NCBI GenBank assembly: GCA_020342025.1
Contig: CP070840.1
Span: 2,838,734 to 2,850,803, forward strand
Direction of reading: 5' to 3'
DNA length: 12,070 nt
Source of the DNA: Deltaproteobacteria bacterium
GTDB taxonomy: Bacteria; Desulfobacterota; DSM-4660; Desulfatiglandales; HGW-15
A model generated the notes under the pieces. The model was not told the DNA's origin, searched no databases, and saw nothing but the letters and a program-made list of their open reading frames with translations. This document shows, one piece after another, positions 6,245-12,070 of the stretch. Every line of letters begins with the position of its first letter. The first letter of the stretch is position 1. The position numbers and the translations under genes are program-made.

Positions 6245-7183
6245 ATGAAAGGACGAACCCCAACTTTTTTTGATCAAGAGGCCCGGCTCGCCTTCTGGAT
6301 GTTGTTCCCCACATTCACGGTCGTCCTCGCCTTTGTGATCTTCCCCGTAATCTGGAATCTATGGCTCAGTATCAAACCGGTTTCCCTCGCAGATCTAAGA
6401 AGTCTATCCCTTGTAAAATTCAACTTGACCCTGCAGAACTTTCAAAAGGTGTTCGGAGATCCGGAGTTTCTGCCAGTTCTTCGAACCACCTTGATCTACA
6501 CCATCTCCGGAAGCGCCCTTTCCATTCTCCTGGGGCTGTTCGCGGCTCTTCTCGTGCACGCAGAATTCCCCGGCCGAGGTTTGGTGCGGGGGCTTTTCAT
6601 CTCACCCTATATTGCACCCGTTGTCGCTGTCACTTTCACCTGGAGCTTTATACTGGATCCTCAACTGGGTGTCCTCAACTGGTTGGGCGTAAACAAGGGG
6701 CTCTTTGCGCAGCCCATACCGTTTCTTTCCCAGCGCTGGTGGGTTTTGAACGTCCTGGGGATGGAGATACGGATACCTCTTGCGCTCATTTCGGTAATCC
6801 TCTTTGAAGGGTGGCGTTATTTCCCCTTTGCCTTCTTGTTCATTCTCGCACGGCTTCAGGCCATCCCGGATGAGCTTTACCAGGCAGCGTCGGTGGACGG
6901 GGCGAGCCCTTTCCAGCGGTTTTTCCATATCACTCTGCCTCAACTTGCCACGGTTCTTTCCACGCTCTTCCTCTTCCGGTTCATCTGGACGATCAACAAA
7001 TTCGACGATATCTTCCTTCTCACGAGGGGACAGGCGGGAACAAAGGTCTTGACCATAAAGGTGTACGATTACGCCTTTGGTGAGTTTAATATAGGCGCAA
7101 GTTCAGCGGTTGCCATCGTTCTCTTTGGAATCCTATCGGTTTTCCTCATCATCTACTTCCGCTGGATGTTAAAGGAGGAATGA
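6245..7183 (+). CDS. Sugar ABC importer permease, MalF/UgpA type
   Basis: This 312-residue inner-membrane protein has about six predicted helices (BPD_transp_1 fold). The first is near 16-42, and the others run between about 80 and 305. The cytoplasmic EAA loop that docks on the ATPase lies at 210-232 (ELYQAASVDGASPFQRF followed by FHITLPQL), with the conserved Gly at 219. Its length and single N-terminal helix match short MalF-like subunits. The start ATG at 6245 has only a weak purine-rich site (AAGAAGAG) upstream, so expression may be modest. It forms a pair with the next permease, 41 bases downstream, and with the binding protein upstream across a repeat-filled gap. No gene for the cognate ATPase is present. 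Confidence 0.9.
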   Translation: MKGRTPTFFDQEARLAFWMLFPTFTVVLAFVIFPVIWNLWLSIKPVSLADLRSLSLVKFNLTLQNFQKVFGDPEFLPVLRTTLIYTISGSALSILLGLFAALLVHAEFPGRGLVRGLFISPYIAPVVAVTFTWSFILDPQLGVLNWLGVNKGLFAQPIPFLSQRWWVLNVLGMEIRIPLALISVILFEGWRYFPFAFLFILARLQAIPDELYQAASVDGASPFQRFFHITLPQLATVLSTLFLFRFIWTINKFDDIFLLTRGQAGTKVLTIKVYDYAFGEFNIGASSAVAIVLFGILSVFLIIYFRWMLKEE

Positions 7184-7224
7184 ATTCTGATCAAAAAATT
7201 TCCTAAAGATGAACAGGTATAGGA

Positions 7225-8073
7225 ATGAGTCGGGAGCGTCTGGAAAATAATATTATTCGTGTCCTCAGGGTGATGGGCCTCCTGATCTTCATTATTGTGG
7301 TGGCCTTTCCCTTTTACTGGATGATTGTTTCATCCCTCAAGTCTCTGGAAGAGATCTTGATGAACCCCGCCAACCTGGGGCTGGACATGGGAAAGATGGA
7401 TTTTCGCGCCTACTACGAAGTCCTCTTTGAACATGGCTTCCTACGTTACATTTCCAACAGTGTGTATGTATCAGTCATCACGGTGCTGCTCTCTGTGACC
7501 CTGGCCACCGTGGGGGGCTATGCCGTCACGAGACTCCGTTTCCGCGGTCGGGGATTCATGTCCACCAGCATCCTACTCATTTACATGTTCCCAGCCATTG
7601 TCTTGGTCATTCCCCTGTATGTGATATTTTCCCGGATGGGTCTGAGAGATTCGATTCACGTTCTCATCCTTGTATACCTGGCACAGACCCTTCCTGTAGC
7701 CCTCTATATGCTCCGAAGCTATTTCCAGACCCTTCCGGCTGAGATGGAGGAAGCGGGGTTGATCGACGGGTGTAGCCGTCTGGGGGTGATCTGGCGGATT
7801 GTCATTCCCCTCTCGGCACCGGCCCTTGCCAGTGTGGCGCTATACACTTTCATGATCGCCTGGAACGAATTTCTTTTCGCCTTCATGTTCCTGGATACCC
7901 CTGAGAAATTCACCCTATCCAGGGGGGTGGTACAGCTGGAAAGCAGTGTTCATCTGTCCAAACAGCTGGTCATGGCCGCATCGGTCATGGTGACCATTCC
8001 CATTCTGGTCTTATTTCTCTTCTTTGAACGCCGTCTCGTTGGGGGGCTGACTGCAGGGGCGATGAAGGGATGA
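7225..8073 (+). CDS. Sugar ABC importer permease, MalG/UgpE type
   Basis: This 282-residue inner-membrane protein is the second permease of the importer. The first helix is at about 16-38 and ends in the typical PFYWMIVSSLKS. ISNSVYVSVITVLLSV (76-91) and the GGYAVTRLRFRG segment (97-108) are common in MalG-like proteins. The EAA loop is at 171-195 (PAEMEEAGLIDGCSRL followed by GVIWRIVIP), with the conserved Gly at 182. The start ATG at 7225 has a poor ribosome-binding site (AGG seven bases back). An ATG at 7180 overlaps the previous stop, has AAAGGAGG directly before it and is in the same frame, but TAA at 7204 and TGA at 7210 interrupt it. Translation may therefore depend on ribosomes re-initiating after the upstream gene. 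The C terminus is followed at once by repeat elements, not by an ATPase gene. Confidence 0.9.
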   Translation: MSRERLENNIIRVLRVMGLLIFIIVVAFPFYWMIVSSLKSLEEILMNPANLGLDMGKMDFRAYYEVLFEHGFLRYISNSVYVSVITVLLSVTLATVGGYAVTRLRFRGRGFMSTSILLIYMFPAIVLVIPLYVIFSRMGLRDSIHVLILVYLAQTLPVALYMLRSYFQTLPAEMEEAGLIDGCSRLGVIWRIVIPLSAPALASVALYTFMIAWNEFLFAFMFLDTPEKFTLSRGVVQLESSVHLSKQLVMAASVMVTIPILVLFLFFERRLVGGLTAGAMKG

Positions 8074-8078
8074 TCTTG

Positions 8079-8164
8079 AGGCTGTCGGAAAACGCCCATC
8101 TGCTGCGTTACCCTCATTCCTCGGGATTTCGGAAGCCTTGCATATGGACATTTTCCATCAGCCT
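8079..8164. repeat. 86-bp element with imperfect 25-bp terminal inverted repeats
   Basis: The left end begins AGGCTGTCGGAAAA (8079-8092) and the right end is TTTTCCATCAGCCT (8151-8164). Over 25 bases the ends match at 20 positions as inverted repeats. The interior reads CTGCTGCGTTACCCTC and CCTTGCATATGGACA, wording I recall from widespread deltaproteobacterial intergenic repeats. Here the interior looks shortened. It starts six bases after the permease stop codon and has no open frame. Confidence 0.65.
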
Positions 8165-8237
8165 ATAAGAAGGAGGTTTTAAAGCAGTCTCCATGGAAGT
8201 CTGAATTCCGCTTTGATAAGAGGCTGTGCCGCAAAGG

Positions 8238-8356
8238 GTCATCCCGGCCAAATTCCGCGGAGCGGGATGCGAGCCGGGATCCAGAATAGTCTGACTTTCC
8301 GCAGTTTTCCTGCATTGGCGGGCTCGCCCGGAAGGGCAGTTTTGTCGGATTATGAC
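8238..8356. repeat. Palindromic extragenic repeat with nested hairpins
   Basis: ATCCCGGC (8241-8248) pairs with GCCGGGAT (8273-8280). Within the loop, ATTCCGC and GCGGGAT form a second helix with one G-T pair. CGGGC / GCCCG lie further right near 8320. The outer ends GTCAT (8238) and ATGAC (ending 8356) are inverted but match over only five bases, so the boundaries are soft. Together with the element at 8079-8164 it explains most of the 328-base gene-free gap after the transporter operon. No gene was seen in that gap, and no clear intrinsic terminator. Confidence 0.5.
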
Positions 8357-8401
8357 ACGATGTAGAAAGAGGGGTTAGGAGGGATTTTCACATAGCACTG
8401 A

Positions 8402-8869
8402 TCATTTGCTGCGCCGAGTCGGAATGAATTCTTTACATTCCGCTACAAGATTAACCGTAGCGCAATCCTCTCCACATTTCTTCGTGGTCTTTCCCAGTTT
8501 AATGTCATTTTCCGAAGCAGTGCAGGTGTAGCTCTTGTTCCCTAAGTTCACCATCCCCCAGACCCTAATGTCTACGCCATACTCTCGTAAAGGCACCTCG
8601 AGACAATAATTTCCGGCTGCATCTGCCATGGCTTCGGCAAAGGGATTTCTTGTTTCATTGTGACGCCATGCGGTGACCTTAACATTGGCGAAAGGGACGA
8701 GGTTGGACTCATCTGGAAGACGGTACTGGACGGTTCCCTGGATACAAACTGGCTCTAGGTACTTTATGGGCTTGGGGGGTTGCACTTGCTGTTCGGGGCC
8801 ACATCCAATGGTCGTCATGAAAAAAAGGACAAATATCACAACAAAAACTGTCAGGCAGGAATTCCTCAT
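8402..8869 (-). CDS. Small cysteine-rich lipoprotein with carboxypeptidase-regulatory-like domain
   Basis: This 155-residue predicted lipoprotein starts MRNSCLTVFVVIFVLFFMTT with IGC following; the lipidated cysteine would be C23. The -3 position is Thr rather than the usual Leu, a slightly atypical lipobox. After a proline-rich linker, residues 42-105 (CIQGTVQYRLPDE..., PFANVKVTAWRH, DAAGNYCLEVPL) look like a transthyretin-like carboxypeptidase-regulatory fold. Such folds usually bind or display rather than catalyse. The mature protein has six more cysteines (42, 89, 116, 132, 136, 145), which could make three disulfides in the periplasm. The start at 8869 has AGGTGG four bases upstream; a longer upstream frame would destroy the signal peptide. 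It is the last of three minus-strand genes after the AsmA-like gene. The function is unknown. Confidence 0.78.
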   Translation of the reverse strand: MRNSCLTVFVVIFVLFFMTTIGCGPEQQVQPPKPIKYLEPVCIQGTVQYRLPDESNLVPFANVKVTAWRHNETRNPFAEAMADAAGNYCLEVPLREYGVDIRVWGMVNLGNKSYTCTASENDIKLGKTTKKCGEDCATVNLVAECKEFIPTRRSK

Positions 8870-8933
8870 AAAGCCACCTCTTTCTCTTAGAAGCTGTCCA
8901 CAGGTAAAAAACTCAAAACTTGACCGTGTCATG

Positions 8934-9011
8934 CCCCCTCCCTACCCCTCCCCCTCGGCCTACTACGTCGAAGCGGCTACGAAGGCTGAAACGGGGAGGG
9001 CGGGGTGAGGG
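8934..9011. repeat. GC-rich imperfect inverted repeat between two small genes
   Basis: A pyrimidine-rich left arm (CCCCCTCCCTACCCCTCCCC from 8934) faces a purine-rich right arm (GGGGAGGGCGGGGTGAGGG, 8993-9011). The arms pair imperfectly around a roughly 40-base centre that contains two copies of CTACG. It lies just beyond the stop of the 89-residue gene. It could act as a transcript-stabilising or attenuating structure, but has no T-run. C-rich and G-rich strands of this type might also form non-B DNA. Confidence 0.5.
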
Positions 9012-9017
9012 ATGATG

Positions 9018-9287
9018 TCACTTGCTCTTTATTGGGATGAGGCGAACATTCCTTATTGCGTTAGACGGTAACTTCTCGGGAGAGGGGGCGACTTCAATAT
9101 ACTCCACATTTTGAAACGGTATGACCAGAAGTCTGTCCTCCAGTTCAAGCATCAATTGGTTGGCGCTTAATAAATCCTTAATTTGACTGGCAATGTTAAG
9201 GGCTTCTTCTTGGCGTTCAAATTCAAATCTTTGCTCGTTTCCGTTGATGTATCTAATGACCATACATCCCATCGTTCCTTGATTCAT
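9018..9287 (-). CDS. Unidentified 89-residue protein downstream of the AsmA-like gene
   Basis: I do not recognise a named family. The 89 residues are compact and look globular: a strand-rich start (MGCMVIRYINGNEQRFEFER, 6-25), a helix (EEALNIASQIKDLLSANQ, 27-44), then strands (LMLELEDRLLVIPFQNVEYI, 45-64) and a closing segment (LPSNAIRNVRLIPIKSK). The pattern of alternating hydrophobics and the NQLMLELEDRLLVIP core argue for a real folded protein. There is no signal peptide or membrane segment, so it is probably cytoplasmic. I chose the ATG at 9287-9285, which has AAAGGAG and AGAGGG upstream; a longer frame starting at TTG 9362 lacks this. It lies between the AsmA-like gene (104-base gap) and the lipoprotein gene (148-base gap), and a possible promoter of its own lies upstream. 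Confidence 0.72.
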   Translation of the reverse strand: MNQGTMGCMVIRYINGNEQRFEFERQEEALNIASQIKDLLSANQLMLELEDRLLVIPFQNVEYIEVAPSPEKLPSNAIRNVRLIPIKSK

Positions 9288-9332
9288 TCCCTCTTCTCCT
9301 TTTCGAATATTTACTGTAAGTTTACGCCCGCC

Positions 9333-9362
9333 CTTATAACACTTGTGGGCTGCGCTCCGCAA
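9333..9362 (-). promoter_or_regulatory. Possible sigma70-like promoter before the 89-residue gene
   Basis: On the minus strand TATAAG (9338-9333), one mismatch from the -10 consensus, stands 18 bases after TTGCGG (9362-9357), which matches only the TTG of the -35 consensus. It would give a leader of about 40 bases. The weak -35 makes this a low-confidence call; readthrough from the AsmA-like gene is an alternative. Confidence 0.3.
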
Positions 9363-9391
9363 CGGGTATACATGCGGGAGATATACTCGCT

Positions 9392-12070
9392 TTACTCTTT
9401 GGGTTCATTCGGTAAATAGGGTATATCTTCAGCGCCTCCGGTGGGCTCCACCTCCATGAGCTCAAACGGAAGTTTCACGGTTCTTTTCATCACATCCAAC
9501 AGGCTCGACCCAACGGCCGAAGCAGACATGGGTGAAACCTTTGGATCCGCCAGATCACCGGTGACCTTGACCGGCACAGCGATAAGCGCGCCCTGAAGGA
9601 CTCGGCCTACCAAGGGAATCTTCTTGACCACCCAATCCACAGTTTTGAAAGGGGCCACCAGAATCAGGAGATCAATCTCATTCCTGATATAATCCACATA
9701 ACCCTGACTAATTACTTCCATAGAGGGACTGTCAATGATAACCTCATTAAAAATGGCTTTGCCATCCTGGAAGGTTGCCTTGGCTGTGATGGAATTATAT
9801 GCGAATTCTTCTTTATTCATGTCAGGGAGTTGCCCCTTCAGCGACTTGGTGACATTGAGATAAGCGAACGCCCTCTGCAGCGGTACGTGGCGCCTAATGC
9901 GCCCATCTCTGGCAGTGAATTCCAGGTTTCCGCTGAGGGACTCAAGCAGTTTATCCGCTTTTCCCTGGGCTTTGATCTTACCGAGCAAGTCAAATCGACC
10001 TGTTAAATCCGAGCCTTGCCCTGACAAACAAAGGACACTGGGATTTAATTCTTGATCGCTTGATGCGAAATCAAAATCCACGGATACGTCCTGTGGGGTA
10101 ATCTTCACAGACCCTGGCGTTGCGATGTGGCACAATTTAGCTTGGATGACTTTAACGTCTATTTCATTCTGGGCAAAGGTGATATCTGCATGAAAAGGAA
10201 ACCAGGTAAACCGATCATAATTGAAGTATTCTGACTTTAATCTTACAGTTCCCTTTACGGGCAGTTCCCAGGAGGTTTTACCCTGCTCTTTTTCACCTTT
10301 GGCATTGCCTTCATTCAAAAGCTTTTCTATGTCGGTCCAGGTAATACCATTGGATTGGAGGTCTATTTTAAAAACCAGACCGGGGGGGGAAAAATCCAGG
10401 CTTCCTTCCAAGTCCATTTTTTGGCTTCCTGAAACAAGCGTGGCCCGCTCCACGTCCACATGTCTTTCCGCCGCTTTCAAAGAAATCTTATCTATTTCCA
10501 GTGGTATCTTAATCTCCCGTGGAAATATGAGATTTTCCCCCACCAAGTGTCCTTGTGCCGTAGATTTTATGGGATGATCTAAGGAGATGTACGCCCGGAA
10601 ATCTCCCTCTAACCACCCGTGAAAAAAACCGCTTTGGACAAATAGATTATTAAGGGTTTCCTTTTTCAAATTACCCTTAAATTGTAGATCCAACTCCCTC
10701 CCTTTAAGACGAAATGCCAAGGAGGCCTGCGATATCTGATCCCTGATGAGATTCTCAGCCTTTATCTCCTCGGGACTATAAGCAATATCTGTAGAGATAC
10801 TTTCCCCTCCTGGCACAGCGAGATCTGCCTTGAATGACGTCTGGACGTCCTTTTTCCAGCGCACGTGCCCTTTGGCGATGGAAAAGGGGGTCCGCAGCAC
10901 AAGTTGGGGTGGAGTCTTAAGAAGGCTTGCGACCCACTGATTGGATTCAGGCCCTACGACTCCATCCAAGCTAAGATTTATGTCGTTGAGGCCCTTGTAG
11001 TAGTCATTTAATGCACCAGAGATAGTCATCGCCGCATCCAGCATACCAACTTGAACGTCTTTGAAAGAAAGCTTTTGGTTCTTAAAGTCTGCACGGCCCT
11101 CAAACTTCCCTTGACTGATCTTGACCGGTGCCGGTAATAGGGAAGAATCGACGAGAGCATTTCTCGTCTCCCAAGAAGTTTTCGTCTGCCACTTCTCAGG
11201 CGCGAGCAACGGGCCTTTGAGGCTTAACCTGCCAATGTGAATGTCTCCTTCCAAGGCCTTTATCTCTTCAGGACGTATGGGAGAGCCTTCAATGGAAACA
11301 AGCCATGAGTAGATTTCTTCCAAGAAAAGATCGAATATCCCGGATTTAACCTCCAGGTAAGGGGCTTTATTCAAGGATACACTTGCAGAAAGCTGGGAAA
11401 ATGAGGACTTTCCCAACTGCCCAGCCAAGTCCTTTAAATTCACGCCTTTCTCATCATAGTGGAATTGGCCAGCCGTTATCTCCAGCGGGTAGGGAATTCT
11501 CTTGTATTTGGCAGACAAATTGAGTTTCGAGACATCCACACGCGCGTTGACCGATTCTGTGGTTTCACCCAGAACCAGTCTGCCCTCTGCATTCCCTTTA
11601 AGGTCTTTAATTAAGCTCAGTTCTTTCTGAAGGGATTTATCGTCGAGCAGGCGCTTCATAATGGGAGGAAGTTCTGCTAGATCCGCCTGCACCCCAATAT
11701 CCAGATGGAATGCCTTATTTTCTCCCTGTAGGGCGAGTCTCAGCTTACCTTCCCGGCCCCAGGAGTTTCCTACCCGCGCTTCAAGGTTCTCTCCGTGCAG
11801 AACACCCTCTGAAATAACCGCATCACCTTTCACATCTGCCAGATCCAACTCCACGTTGGGGACCATGATTTTGCCTTCGACTATATTACCTTTGATAAGG
11901 ATATTTTTTAGGTCTCCCAAATGATCATATGTGCTACCTTCAGATTTGACCGTGATAAGCGGGACTTTCCCGCCCCTTACAATCGCGAAGATCTCCTGAA
12001 CATCAGATACATCACCTGCCAATGCGAGTGCCACTTCACGAACCGTCGGCACATCCACATCCCGGGCCTC
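9392..12070 (-). CDS. AsmA/YhdP-like envelope protein (5' end outside window)
   Basis: The frame is open through the right edge, reading EARD before the internal GTG at 12058, so the true start and any N-terminal membrane anchor are outside. About 892 residues are visible. They consist of long repeats of amphipathic strands (for example GKLRLALQGENKAFHLDIGV, then VNARVDVSKLNLSAKYK, and GPESNQWVASLLKTPPQLVL), typical of the AsmA-like beta-groove proteins related to YhdP, TamB and YdbH. The last 180 residues (about 710-888) match the AsmA-like C-terminal region: GNLEFTARDGRIRRHVPLQ, the FAYLNVTKSLKGQLPD stretch, FNEVIIDSPSMEVISQGYVD and a hydrophobic VPVKVTGDLADPKVSP. Such proteins are anchored in the inner membrane, span the periplasm and are implicated in phospholipid transport to the outer membrane. 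Which paralogue this is cannot be decided. Two small minus-strand genes follow. Confidence 0.85.
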   Translation of the reverse strand, partial: EARDVDVPTVREVALALAGDVSDVQEIFAIVRGGKVPLITVKSEGSTYDHLGDLKNILIKGNIVEGKIMVPNVELDLADVKGDAVISEGVLHGENLEARVGNSWGREGKLRLALQGENKAFHLDIGVQADLAELPPIMKRLLDDKSLQKELSLIKDLKGNAEGRLVLGETTESVNARVDVSKLNLSAKYKRIPYPLEITAGQFHYDEKGVNLKDLAGQLGKSSFSQLSASVSLNKAPYLEVKSGIFDLFLEEIYSWLVSIEGSPIRPEEIKALEGDIHIGRLSLKGPLLAPEKWQTKTSWETRNALVDSSLLPAPVKISQGKFEGRADFKNQKLSFKDVQVGMLDAAMTISGALNDYYKGLNDINLSLDGVVGPESNQWVASLLKTPPQLVLRTPFSIAKGHVRWKKDVQTSFKADLAVPGGESISTDIAYSPEEIKAENLIRDQISQASLAFRLKGRELDLQFKGNLKKETLNNLFVQSGFFHGWLEGDFRAYISLDHPIKSTAQGHLVGENLIFPREIKIPLEIDKISLKAAERHVDVERATLVSGSQKMDLEGSLDFSPPGLVFKIDLQSNGITWTDIEKLLNEGNAKGEKEQGKTSWELPVKGTVRLKSEYFNYDRFTWFPFHADITFAQNEIDVKVIQAKLCHIATPGSVKITPQDVSVDFDFASSDQELNPSVLCLSGQGSDLTGRFDLLGKIKAQGKADKLLESLSGNLEFTARDGRIRRHVPLQRAFAYLNVTKSLKGQLPDMNKEEFAYNSITAKATFQDGKAIFNEVIIDSPSMEVISQGYVDYIRNEIDLLILVAPFKTVDWVVKKIPLVGRVLQGALIAVPVKVTGDLADPKVSPMSASAVGSSLLDVMKRTVKLPFELMEVEPTGGAEDIPYLPNEPKE

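Noticed and set aside
8673..9008. Plus-strand frame of 111 codons opposite the lipoprotein gene
   Set aside because: It is antisense to the signal peptide and domain of a convincing lipoprotein and runs through the GC-rich inverted repeat.

Overview
The window reads as a stretch of Gram-negative, probably anaerobic, bacterial chromosome. The gene types, the long intergenic spacers and the abundance of small palindromic repeats suggest Desulfobacterota (the former Deltaproteobacteria) or a close relative. That assignment is an inference from gene content and repeat style, since no rRNA or other phylogenetic marker is present. No tRNA, rRNA, CRISPR array, transposase or phage gene was seen.

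Left part (1-3035), all on the minus strand: the first 95 bases hold the start of an unidentified gene with a lysine-rich N terminus that runs off the left edge. Next comes a small gene (291-784) that looks split by a one-base frameshift. It lies just downstream of a CstA-family carbon-starvation/pyruvate-type transporter gene (821-2482) and is probably co-transcribed with it. The roughly 550 bases upstream of cstA contain a perfect 12-bp palindrome, a possible folded leader, and two nearly identical Shine-Dalgarno-like sequences that serve no visible gene.

Middle part (3036-4435): a 133-bp MITE-like element with perfect 12-bp terminal inverted repeats is followed by a small FMN nitroreductase (+). 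This gene converges on a YbaK/EbsC-type Cys-tRNA deacylase (-), and the two share a strong bidirectional terminator.

Right-middle part (4585-8073, + strand): a sigma70-like promoter precedes a three-gene ABC sugar-importer operon made of a periplasmic binding protein and two MalF/MalG-type permeases. A folded repeat sits between the first and second genes. No ATPase gene is present, so the permeases probably use an ATPase encoded elsewhere. Two further palindromic repeats fill the 328-base gap after the operon.

Right part (8402-12070, - strand): an AsmA/YhdP-like envelope protein (incomplete at the right edge) is followed by an 89-residue unidentified protein and a small cysteine-rich lipoprotein with a carboxypeptidase-regulatory-like fold. 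The shared strand and modest spacing suggest an envelope-related cluster.

No clearly new defence, mobile or biosynthetic system was found. The most notable items are the frameshifted cstA-linked gene, the cstA leader, the diversity of miniature repeats within 6 kb, and the AsmA-like/small protein/lipoprotein cluster.
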